From UBA2233 sp002347965 [NCBI: Nitrospirae bacterium UBA2233] (GTDB taxonomy: Bacteria; UBA2233), in NCBI GenBank assembly GCA_002347965.1, contig DDYN01000020.1:1-11681 (forward strand): DNA of 11,681 nt, read 5' to 3'. The stretch's first letter is position 1. Every line of letters starts with the position of its first letter. Below the pieces are notes generated by a model that saw nothing but the letters and a program-made list of their open reading frames with translations, had not been told where the DNA came from and did no database searches. Shown here one piece after another: positions 1 to 6,166 of the stretch. Both the position numbers and the translations under genes were made by a program.

Positions 1-126
1 TGCCACGGACGTGCGGAATATCCGCGGTGCGTGTGGGTTAGCCGTCTCTTCCGTAACTGCTGCATTTCTGCCCCCTAGTCAACCAGAGCTTTCGCAAGCT
101 CCACCCTTTAGGGTGGGGTAGTTGAC
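1..126 (+). mobile_element. Right end of an IS200/IS605-type (tnpB-carrying) element, truncated by the window edge
   Basis: The segment combines the end of a probable tnpB reading frame with a folded terminus. A stem of GTCAAC (78-83) with GTTGAC (121-126) closes two hairpins: GAGCTT/AAGCTC (86-91/96-101, loop TCGC) and CCACCC/GGGTGG (101-106/111-116, loop TTTA). A short GC hairpin with loop TTTA followed by TAGTTGAC or a similar run is how many IS605-type right ends finish. I therefore place the element boundary at about 126. Such elements have no terminal inverted repeats and make no target duplication, so the boundary cannot be confirmed from this side alone. The left end, any tnpA, and most of tnpB lie outside the window. 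Confidence 0.55.
1..126 (+). ncRNA. 3' end of a probable omega-RNA (TnpB guide-RNA scaffold), partial
   Basis: In IS605-type elements the TnpB guide RNA covers the 3' end of tnpB and the right end, and its guide is the flanking host sequence. Here the right end folds as a three-way junction (78-126). A further hairpin lies upstream: GCGGA/TCCGC at 13-17/21-25, loop ATA. If the scaffold ends at 126, the guide would begin at 127 (ccttgttcgctcacgaatcg). The overlap with a coding frame and the structured end are visible. Expression and function are inferred, and the RNA's 5' end is outside the window. Confidence 0.4.
2..121 (+). CDS. tnpB: C-terminal tail of a probable TnpB (RNA-guided nuclease of IS605-type elements), 5'-partial
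   Basis: A frame open from the window edge gives 39 residues and stops at TAG 119-121. It starts ATDVRNIRGACG and ends QAPPFRVG. I recognise this tail as the low-complexity end seen on some thermophile and anaerobe TnpB proteins, but this is from memory and not a search. The RuvC motifs and zinc finger that would prove it lie to the left, outside the window. Supporting context: the frame runs straight through the hairpins of the element end and stops five bases before it, and TnpB genes characteristically overlap the 3' part of their guide RNA. A chance open frame of this length is possible, so the call depends mainly on this overlap. Confidence 0.5.
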   Translation, partial: ATDVRNIRGACGLAVSSVTAAFLPPSQPELSQAPPFRVG

Positions 127-215
127 CCTTGTTCGCTCACGAATCGCCTTATTCTCGATACCGCCGCCCTCTTTCATTATACCCTTACCTTGGGTCTCCC
201 GCACGTACGGATTCC

Positions 216-244
216 TTTCCAAAGCGCCCATCGGCTGCGATAAT
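216..244 (+). promoter_or_regulatory. Candidate sigma-70-type promoter for the aldehyde dehydrogenase gene
   Basis: TTTCCA (216-221) and GATAAT (239-244) are separated by 17 bp, matching the -35 and -10 consensus at four and five of six positions. Transcription would start near 251, about 40 bases before the chosen ATG at 291. That would also exclude the in-frame ATG at 243, which overlaps the -10 box and has no ribosome-binding site. Confidence 0.4.
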
Positions 245-278
245 GAAAAGGGAAGGAGTCACTATTTCATCCCTGAAC

Positions 279-287
279 AAGGAGAGG
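279..287 (+). promoter_or_regulatory. Ribosome-binding site fixing the aldehyde dehydrogenase start
   Basis: AAGGAGAGG lies at 279-287, just before ATG 291. The in-frame alternatives upstream (codons at 129 and 243) have no comparable Shine-Dalgarno sequence. The N-terminus from 291 also begins where the family normally does. Confidence 0.7.
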
Positions 288-290
288 TCT

Positions 291-1766
291 ATGGAAACCT
301 TAAAGCCTGTCCCCGCCTACGTAGGAGGAACCTGGGAAGCGAGCGAGCATATCGCCACGATCACAAACCCCTACAGCGGAAAGCCTGTAGGGAATGTTTG
401 CCTAGGCGATTCCAAAATGGCCCAAAAAGCCCTTTTGGCCGCCAAGGAGGCTTACGGGCAGTATAAAAAACTGCCTGCCCACGCAAGGGCTAAATTGCTA
501 GGCCAAATTCTCGATGGGATTCAAGCAAGGCAAGAAGAGTTTGCCAAAACGATCGCGCTCGAGTGCGGCAAGCCAATTCTGGACGCCCAAAGGGAAGTGG
601 CACGCTCGTTGTTTGTGCTCGAAACGGCCAAGGAAGAGGCCAAGCGCCTGGGAGGCGAGATTATTCCGCTCGACCTTCTAGAGGGGGCGGAGGGCCGCGT
701 GGGGGTTCTAAGGCGCTTCCCGTTGGGCGTCGTGTTTGGGATCACCCCGTTCAATTTCCCCTTAAACCTCGTGGTGCACAAGGTTGCCCCCGCGTTGGCG
801 GCAGGGAACACGATCATCATCAAGCCTGCAAGCAAAACACCGCTCACGGCGCTGCTTTTGGCGGAGGTCGTCGAAACAACAGACCTGCCCAAAGGTGCCT
901 TCAGCGTGATCCCGCTATCCAACGACCTTGCGGAACAACTGGCCTTGGACGAGGATGTCAAAAAAGTGACCTTCACCGGGTCGGCCGCCGTCGGTTGGCG
1001 GCTAAAGGCGCTTATGCCCAAAAAACGCGTAACGCTCGAGCTGGGCGGGAATGCGGGCGTTATCGTCCACGAGGACGCCGATTTCGATTTTGCCGTCAAG
1101 CGCTGCGTCGCGGGCTCTTTTGGGTACGCGGGCCAAACCTGCATATCAATCCAGCGAATCTACGTGCATGAGCCCCTCTACGAGCGATTCAAGGAGGCGT
1201 TCGTAGAGGGCGTAAAGGCTCTAAAACTTGGTGACCCGCTCGATCCTCAAACCCAGGTAGGCCCGATGATCACGCCTTCGGCGCTCGAGGGAACGCTTTC
1301 GTTCATCGAAGAGGCCATCTCAAGGGGCGCAAGGCTGCTTGCTGGCGGGAAGAGGCGAGAGAACATCTTGGAGCCGACCGTGCTTGAAAAGGTGGAGCCT
1401 TCGATGCGCGTCGTCTGCGAGGAGGCGTTCGCACCGGTCGTAAACCTCATCCCTTACGCCGATTTCGAGGAGGCGCTTGCCATGGTCAACAACTCGGCCT
1501 ACGGGCTTCAAGCAGGCGTGTTCACAAGCGACATCGCGCGCGTGTTCCAGGCATACGAAACGCTCGAGGTGGGCGGCGTTATCCAGGGCGATGCCTCGAA
1601 CTTCCGGGTCGACCCCATGCCCTACGGCGGGGTAAAGGACTCCGGGTTCGGGCGTGAGGGCGTGAGGTTCGCGATCGAAGAGATGACCGAACCCAAGCTG
1701 CTCGTTCTAAACACCCGGGCCGGCATGCAAGAGGGCCTGGCGGGAAAAACCCCGCCGGGAGAGTAA
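291..1766 (+). CDS. NAD(P)+-dependent aldehyde dehydrogenase (ALDH superfamily)
   Basis: A soluble enzyme of 491 residues that would oxidise an aldehyde to the carboxylic acid with NAD+ or NADP+. The full ALDH fold length is present. Key residues are in place: Asn155 in TPFNFPLN (oxyanion hole), the cofactor-binding stretch IIIKPASKTPL, FTGSAAVG at the end of the Rossmann part, Glu250 in ELGGN (general base) and Cys284 in GQTC (nucleophile). The 34-residue Glu–Cys spacing is the family norm. The C-terminal PYGGVKDSGFGREG and EEMTEPK motifs are intact. The sequence resembles the lactaldehyde/succinate-semialdehyde/glyceraldehyde-3-phosphate dehydrogenase-like branches, but the substrate cannot be fixed by eye. 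The gene stands alone, downstream of a mobile-element end and convergent with an acyl-CoA transferase. No terminator of normal strength is visible in the 106 bp between them. Superfamily is certain; substrate is unknown. Confidence 0.95.
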   Translation: METLKPVPAYVGGTWEASEHIATITNPYSGKPVGNVCLGDSKMAQKALLAAKEAYGQYKKLPAHARAKLLGQILDGIQARQEEFAKTIALECGKPILDAQREVARSLFVLETAKEEAKRLGGEIIPLDLLEGAEGRVGVLRRFPLGVVFGITPFNFPLNLVVHKVAPALAAGNTIIIKPASKTPLTALLLAEVVETTDLPKGAFSVIPLSNDLAEQLALDEDVKKVTFTGSAAVGWRLKALMPKKRVTLELGGNAGVIVHEDADFDFAVKRCVAGSFGYAGQTCISIQRIYVHEPLYERFKEAFVEGVKALKLGDPLDPQTQVGPMITPSALEGTLSFIEEAISRGARLLAGGKRRENILEPTVLEKVEPSMRVVCEEAFAPVVNLIPYADFEEALAMVNNSAYGLQAGVFTSDIARVFQAYETLEVGGVIQGDASNFRVDPMPYGGVKDSGFGREGVRFAIEEMTEPKLLVLNTRAGMQEGLAGKTPPGE

Positions 1767-1872
1767 TGGCTACCCCGGAGCGGATGCCGCCTTTTCGGGA
1801 GGTACCTTGTAGGTCTAGGCTTCGAACTCCGAGCGGCCGCACGCTACGCCTTGGAAGCAAAGAAGGGGTAGT

Positions 1873-3462
1873 TTATTCAAAAAACGCCTCTTTGAGCCCT
1901 AGGGTGCCGTCTGCAAAAATACGGGAATCCATCGTCCGAAGCGGGCTTGCAACACGCACACGAAACGGAAGAGCCTCCAGAATGTCTCGCTCGAGATCAA
2001 TCCCCCGGGCAATCTCGACGAGCTCTAGGCCGTCTTCGGCAAGCCGGAATACGGCCCTTTCGGTAACGTAGAGGACCTTCTGGCCGATGCTCCTCGCAAA
2101 ATCGGCGCTGAATGTTACCTGGGCAACACAATCGGCAAGCTTTAGGCTTCCTTCCTTGAGTTTTTTTAGGCCCTGACTCGAAACGTCGTACTCTGCCCGA
2201 TCGGCAAACTTCCCCACAAAAACAACCTTTTTGGCCCCCTGGGTGATGTCAATGAACCCTCCGGCCCCGATCAGCCTGCCTTTTACCTTGCTCGCGTTCA
2301 CGTTTCCCCGGGCATCCACCTCGGCAAACCCCATAAAGGCCAGATCGAGCCCGCCTCCGTTGTAGAAATCAAACATAGACGCGGCAGGAAGGATGGCCTC
2401 CGGGTTGATCGCGACCCCAAAGCTCACGCCCGCGCAAGGAATGCCGCCGAACGGGCCGGATTCGAGCGTGAAGGTCATCCCCCCAAAAACCCCCTCGTTG
2501 GCGGCAACCTCCGCGACCCCCTCGGGGATTCCAAGCCCTACGTTTACGACCGCACCCCTTTTAAGCTCTAACGCCGCCCTTCGCATGATGACCGTATCGA
2601 TGGGCCCTCTTGGCGGGGTGATGCCCACGCTCATCCCCTTTAGGCGTCCCGCAAGAACCCAGGGCTCAGGGTGGCGGGCATCACCCACGTAGGACGGGTT
2701 GTAGGCCTCAAAGGGGGTCATGCGCTGCTCTTCGTCCACGACTATGCAATCAACGAGCGCCCCTGGGACGACGACCCGCCTTGGGTCTAACGTGCCAAAT
2801 TCCGTGAGCCGCTGGACCTCGGCGATCACGAGCCCGCCGGAGTTACTAGCCGCCATGGCCAAGGCGAGCATGTCCGTAACAGCGGGCTCCCATTCCGCCG
2901 TTAGGTTGCCTTTGGTGTCCGCGGCGGTCGCCCGGACGACGGCCACGTCGATGGGGATAGCCCTGTAGAACAAATACTCTTCCCCGTTCAGCGTAACGAC
3001 ATCGACGAGGTCGTTACCAGCATCCGGCGTAAGCCCCGGGCCTTCCACCCTTGGATCAATGAACGTACCGATCCCGACCTTCGTGAGGATGCCAGGCTCC
3101 TTGGCCGCAATCGCTCGGAAGAGCCGGGCGATCTGGCCTTGGGGAAGGTTGTAGATCTTGGGTGTTCCCTTTTCGAGCGCAAGCCGGACAACTTCCCTGG
3201 CGGTATCGATGTGGCCTCCGATCAGCCGGGTTAATAGCCCTTCGTGGGCGTAACAGTTGAGCCCCAAATGGAGCTCGTACCCTGACTGTCCTGCGGCATG
3301 CAAAAGCGTTAAGCCTTTTGGGTGGCCTTCTTTTTGAAAGCGCTCCTCGAGCGCAAAGTCAAACCTCATGGAATGGTTAATCGCCCCGATTCCACACGTG
3401 CTAAGCACCGCCCCATCTGGAACGAGCTCTGCCGCTTCGGCGAACGTAAGGACCTTGGGCAT
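1873..3462 (-). CDS. Fused family I acyl-CoA:carboxylate CoA-transferase (propionate/acetate CoA-transferase, YdiF/PCT-like)
   Basis: A cytoplasmic enzyme of 529 residues that moves CoA between an acyl-CoA and a free carboxylate through a glutamyl-CoA thioester. Both halves are present in one chain: an N-terminal alpha-like domain (about 1-290) and a C-terminal beta-like domain beginning at VNVGLGIPEGVAE (about 307-320). The nucleophile is Glu334 in LESGPFGG, one residue from the position in E. coli YdiF. The fused architecture and length match propionate/acetoacetate CoA-transferases rather than the two-subunit ScoAB/AtoDA type. The conserved NGGGLDLAFMGFAEVD stretch is intact. ATG 3462 follows a purine-rich GGGGAAAGG element and lies about 38 bases after a good promoter. 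The preferred acyl group is unknown. The convergent aldehyde dehydrogenase makes a carboxylic acid and could share a pathway, but that is only inferred. Confidence 0.93.
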   Translation of the reverse strand: MPKVLTFAEAAELVPDGAVLSTCGIGAINHSMRFDFALEERFQKEGHPKGLTLLHAAGQSGYELHLGLNCYAHEGLLTRLIGGHIDTAREVVRLALEKGTPKIYNLPQGQIARLFRAIAAKEPGILTKVGIGTFIDPRVEGPGLTPDAGNDLVDVVTLNGEEYLFYRAIPIDVAVVRATAADTKGNLTAEWEPAVTDMLALAMAASNSGGLVIAEVQRLTEFGTLDPRRVVVPGALVDCIVVDEEQRMTPFEAYNPSYVGDARHPEPWVLAGRLKGMSVGITPPRGPIDTVIMRRAALELKRGAVVNVGLGIPEGVAEVAANEGVFGGMTFTLESGPFGGIPCAGVSFGVAINPEAILPAASMFDFYNGGGLDLAFMGFAEVDARGNVNASKVKGRLIGAGGFIDITQGAKKVVFVGKFADRAEYDVSSQGLKKLKEGSLKLADCVAQVTFSADFARSIGQKVLYVTERAVFRLAEDGLELVEIARGIDLERDILEALPFRVRVASPLRTMDSRIFADGTLGLKEAFFE

Positions 3463-3507
3463 AACCTTTCCCCTTTCGTGCCCCTACTGGTTTTTTACGG
3501 GCATTCG

Positions 3508-3535
3508 ATTATAGATTGAGCCAAAGCAATACCAA
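3508..3535 (-). promoter_or_regulatory. Sigma-70-type promoter for the CoA-transferase gene
   Basis: On the minus strand, TTGGTA (3535-3530) and a perfect TATAAT (3513-3508) are separated by 16 bp. The predicted start near 3501 gives a leader of about 38 bases before ATG 3462. The upstream terminator at 3607-3642 would insulate this promoter from SCP-2 transcription. Confidence 0.6.
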
Positions 3536-3606
3536 CGACGAAACAAGAACGCTACACCAACACATAAAACGGCGCATTTTGCCGACTAAATCAGCTTTAG
3601 GACGAC

Positions 3607-3642
3607 AAAAGCCCCCTCATCTGGCGGACAAGGGGGCTTTTT
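3607..3642 (-). terminator. Strong Rho-independent terminator, nearly symmetrical
   Basis: AAAAGCCCCCT (3607-3617) pairs perfectly with AGGGGGCTTTT (3631-3641) across a 13-base loop. On the minus strand the stem ends in CTTTT, about 20 bases after the stop codon of the SCP-2 gene, so it should end that transcript. On the plus strand it ends in CTTTTT and could work in both directions. No plus-strand gene precedes it closely, so the minus-strand role is the likely one. Confidence 0.88.
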
Positions 3643-3659
3643 AGGCGAAGGCCTGAAGC

Positions 3660-4034
3660 CTAAAGGAAGTATTTGCGGAACTTCATCGCCGCCATAGGGT
3701 TGCCCTTGATCTTAATCTTGCCCTGCATGAACAGGCTCGTCTCGTTCGCCTCCCCCTTGGCCATTTTAACGAACGTGTCGGCATCTGTCTGGATTGCGAT
3801 GTTTGGGCTCGGGTGCGCCTCTGGCTTGACCTCAACCGCGCCATCTTCAATCTTAACGAACCACGCTCCCCCGTTCTCACCCGATAGCTCCCACTGAAAC
3901 ACGATATTCTCGCCCTTTGCCTGGTCGGCCTTGAACGCAATCGGCAGGCCTGAAAAGATCACTTCTGGAGTCAACCCTTCTGCGGTTTTGAGAAGTTCCT
4001 TGATCTGTTCCGGGGTCATCTGTCCTTCCGGCAT
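3660..4034 (-). CDS. SCP-2 sterol-transfer-family lipid carrier protein
   Basis: A single-domain protein of 124 residues with no signal peptide or membrane segment, so it is probably cytoplasmic. The SCP-2 fold binds acyl chains, acyl-CoA or similar lipids in a hydrophobic tunnel. The family signatures are visible: an N-terminal helix region (about 5-30), the beta-strand part NIVFQWELSG (about 43-52), the WFVKIEDGAVEV strand pair (about 58-69), and the C-terminal GKIKIKGNPMAAMKFRKYF, which is nearly diagnostic. AGAGGAGG (4048-4041) sits six bases before ATG 4034. It is probably transcribed alone: a terminator follows it and typA diverges upstream. Bacterial members of this type are usually unassigned in function, and the neighbouring acyl-CoA transferase makes an acyl-CoA ligand reasonable but unproven. 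Confidence 0.9.
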   Translation of the reverse strand: MPEGQMTPEQIKELLKTAEGLTPEVIFSGLPIAFKADQAKGENIVFQWELSGENGGAWFVKIEDGAVEVKPEAHPSPNIAIQTDADTFVKMAKGEANETSLFMQGKIKIKGNPMAAMKFRKYFL

Positions 4035-4098
4035 AGCCTGCCTCCTCTTAGGTTTTTAGTGAACGATTATGTACCATAACCCTTATTCTTCCATCCTC

Positions 4099-4128
4099 TT
4101 GACGAGAATAACATATCGTAGTTATGCT
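4099..4128 (+). promoter_or_regulatory. Candidate promoter for typA
   Basis: TTGACG (4099-4104) and TATGCT (4123-4128) are 18 bp apart, matching the consensus at five and four of six positions. Initiation near 4135 would give a leader of about 190 bases, long enough for the terminator-like hairpin at 4271-4289 to act on it. AT-rich runs around 4229-4240 could hold a closer promoter. Confidence 0.4.
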
Positions 4129-4270
4129 GGCAAACCCAAAGGATAATTCCCGGGTCCTGAAAGATCGTCGGGGCAAAGCCTCACACGGCCTCTCCTTGCC
4201 TTGCTTATCGTACAAAAACCTGCCATGCTTAATTAATAAGGATTTTTACGCAATCAACAACGTCTAGCGC

Positions 4271-4299
4271 AACGGGCCCAGGGCCCGTTCTTTCTTTCT
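4271..4299 (+). terminator. Terminator-like hairpin in the typA leader (possible attenuator)
   Basis: AACGGGCC (4271-4278) pairs perfectly with GGCCCGTT (4282-4289) around a CAG loop. The T-rich run CTTTCTTTCT follows (4290-4299). It sits 25 bases before the typA ATG, downstream of the candidate promoter and on the same strand. It could end leader transcripts early or protect or process the typA 5' end. The interrupted T-run makes full termination less likely than at 3607-3642. Confidence 0.45.
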
Positions 4300-4323
4300 A
4301 TAGATACCGAGAGGCTCTTCGCC

Positions 4324-6129
4324 ATGCAAGAAAGAATCAGAAACATCGCCATCATTGCCCACGTCGACCACGGCAAAACCACGCTGGTTGATGCCATGCT
4401 CAAGCATGCCGGGGTTTTCCGGGACAACGAGGCCATCACCGAGCGGATCATGGACTCCAACGAACTCGAGAAAGAACGCGGCATCACCATATTGGCCAAA
4501 AACCTTTCCATTCGCCACGGATCCTACAAAATCAACATCGTAGACACACCCGGCCATGCCGACTTCGGCGGTGAGGTAGAGCGCATCTTAAAGATGGTAG
4601 ATTCCGTACTTCTCTTGGTGGACGCCATGGACGGTCCCATGCCCCAAACGCGCTTTGTCCTCAAGAAATCCCTCGAGCTGGGGCTGAAGCCCATCGTGGT
4701 AATCAACAAGATTGACCGCCCCGGCGCTCGGCCCGGTGAGGTGCTGGACATGGTCTTCGATTTGTTCTGCGAGCTGAACGCCTCGGACGAACAGCTGGAC
4801 TTTCCGGTGGTCTACACGAGCGCCAAATTGGGCTACGCCATGCTCGACATCAACGCCAAGGCTACCACGATGGAGGCGCTTTTCGCGGTGGTGGAGTCGA
4901 ACGTTCGTCCCCCAAGAGGAAACCCCCAAGCCCCCTTCCAGATGCTGATCGCCAACATCGACTACAACGACTACTTAGGCCGCATGGCAACCGGCCGAAT
5001 TTTTAACGGCAGGGTAAAATCAGGCGAGGCCGCGACAAGGATTAAGCGCGACGGCTCGATTGTCAAAGGCCGCATCACCAAGCTGCTAGGCTACGAGGGC
5101 CTTAGGCAGGTGGAAATCGAAGAGGCAGGCGCCGGCGACATCGTTACGGTGGCCGGCTTCGATGAGGTAAGCATCGGCGAAACGTTGGCAAACACCGAAA
5201 CGCCCGTTGCGGTCCCGTACGTATCCATCGACGAACCCACTCTTGCCATGAATTTTATCGTAAACACGTCTCCTTTTGCGGGCCGGGATGGCAAGTGGGT
5301 CACTTCACGCAATATTCTCGAGCGTCTCACAAGGGAGTTGCGCACCAACGTTTCCTTGCGGGTAGAAGACACCGACAGTCCGGACACCTTCAAGGTTTCG
5401 GGGCGCGGCGAATTGCATCTTTCGATTCTGATCGAGAACATGCGCCGCGAGGGCTTTGAGCTGGCCGTTTCCAAGCCGGAAGTCATCTACCGAATCGAGG
5501 ACGGCCAAAAGATGGAGCCCATGGAATACCTGGTGGTCGACGTAGCCTCTGAATTCCAGGGTGCCATCATCGAGAAGATGGGACCCCGCAAGGGAGAAAT
5601 AATCACCATGACCCCCAAAGGAGACACGGTCCGGATGGAATTCGTGATTCCGGCACGAGGCCTGGTCGGCTTACGAGGCGAAGTATTGACCGATACTCGC
5701 GGCACGGCCGTGATGACCCACACCTTCCACGGCTACGCCCCCTACAAAGGCGAAATCCCGGGGAGAAAGAACGGCGTCCTGGTGGCCATGGAACACGGCG
5801 TTACGACGGCCTACTCTCTGGATGCCCTTCAGCCTCGCGGTATTCTCTTCGTAGGGCCAGGGGTCGAAGTTTACCGCGGCATGATTATAGGCCAGCACAG
5901 CAAAGATAACGACTTGGACGTCAACCCCTGCAAGGGCAAGAAGCTAACCAACATGCGAGCCGCCGGCAGCGACGACACCGTCAAGCTCACCCCGCCGCGC
6001 CTTTTCACGTTAGAGCAGGCGCTCGAGTTTATCGCCGACGACGAGCTGGTTGAGGTAACGCCAAAGTCTCTACGACTCCGCAAGAAAGAGTCCGACCCAA
6101 CCAAGCGCAAGCGGGCCGCCAGAAACTGA
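4324..6129 (+). CDS. typA: Translational GTPase TypA/BipA
   Basis: A ribosome-associated GTPase of 601 residues, close to the family's usual length of a little over 600. It supports 50S assembly and stress or low-temperature growth in several bacteria. The order of parts is standard. The G domain has G1 AHVDHGKT (12-19), switch I RGITI (52-56), G3 DTPGH (74-78), G4 NKID (128-131) and G5 TSAKLG (about 165-170). An EF-Tu-like barrel follows, then an EF-G-like domain ([22 protein letters not shown]), the second GGXG-type domain ([16 protein letters not shown]) and the TypA-specific C-terminal domain with [25 protein letters not shown] also follows the TypA pattern. GAGAGG at 4309-4314 precedes ATG 4324. 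It is monocistronic by context: SCP-2 diverges upstream and the dihydropyrimidinase homologue converges downstream with a 37-bp gap. The leader hairpin hints at regulation. Confidence 0.97.
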   Translation: MQERIRNIAIIAHVDHGKTTLVDAMLKHAGVFRDNEAITERIMDSNELEKERGITILAKNLSIRHGSYKINIVDTPGHADFGGEVERILKMVDSVLLLVDAMDGPMPQTRFVLKKSLELGLKPIVVINKIDRPGARPGEVLDMVFDLFCELNASDEQLDFPVVYTSAKLGYAMLDINAKATTMEALFAVVESNVRPPRGNPQAPFQMLIANIDYNDYLGRMATGRIFNGRVKSGEAATRIKRDGSIVKGRITKLLGYEGLRQVEIEEAGAGDIVTVAGFDEVSIGETLANTETPVAVPYVSIDEPTLAMNFIVNTSPFAGRDGKWVTSRNILERLTRELRTNVSLRVEDTDSPDTFKVSGRGELHLSILIENMRREGFELAVSKPEVIYRIEDGQKMEPMEYLVVDVASEFQGAIIEKMGPRKGEIITMTPKGDTVRMEFVIPARGLVGLRGEVLTDTRGTAVMTHTFHGYAPYKGEIPGRKNGVLVAMEHGVTTAYSLDALQPRGILFVGPGVEVYRGMIIGQHSKDNDLDVNPCKGKKLTNMRAAGSDDTVKLTPPRLFTLEQALEFIADDELVEVTPKSLRLRKKESDPTKRKRAARN

Positions 6130-6166
6130 CCAGGCCATAGGCTTTGGGCGCGAATCAACGCTGGCC

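Noticed and set aside
122-150. Outward promoter from the element end, using TTGACC (122-127) as a -35 box
   Set aside because: No -10-like hexamer lies 16-18 bp downstream. The box at 239-244 with 216-221 is a better promoter for the aldehyde dehydrogenase gene.
521-1144. A 207-codon minus-strand frame inside the aldehyde dehydrogenase gene, and similar long frames opposite other genes
   Set aside because: These are rich in Ser, Arg and Pro, lack ribosome-binding sites and known motifs, and lie opposite well-supported genes. They are shadows of the coding strand.
1815-1835. A TTCGAA stretch recalling a tRNA T-loop
   Set aside because: The flanking bases cannot form the five-pair T-arm on either strand, and no acceptor or anticodon arm is found.
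1767-1872. Terminator between the convergent aldehyde dehydrogenase and CoA-transferase genes
   Set aside because: The best candidate is a 4-bp stem GCGG/CCGC (1780-1790) followed by CTTTT, too weak to call. A 7-bp inverted repeat (CTACCCC 1770-1776, GGGGTAG 1865-1871) brackets the gap, but its arms are 88 bases apart.
4060-4095. Promoter for the SCP-2 gene, with CATAAT (4071-4066) as a -10 box
   Set aside because: No acceptable -35 box lies at the right distance, so only the -10-like box is visible.
4129-4195. Pieces resembling a c-di-GMP-I (GEMM) riboswitch in the typA leader (GGCAAACCC, GAAAG, GGGGCAAAGCC, CGGCCT)
   Set aside because: The pieces come in the right order, but the spacing before CAAAGCC is short and the conserved 3' half is missing. 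The first piece starts right at the candidate promoter. A covariance-model search would settle it.
4124-4267. A 47-codon frame upstream of typA
   Set aside because: It has no ribosome-binding site, its ATG overlaps the candidate -10 box and the peptide resembles no protein I know. A frame of this length is expected by chance. It is mentioned only as a possible leader peptide in the typA leader finding.
6130-6166. Terminator between typA and the convergent dihydropyrimidinase homologue
   Set aside because: GGCCA and TGGCC can pair across a loop of about 25 bases, but no T-run follows on either strand.
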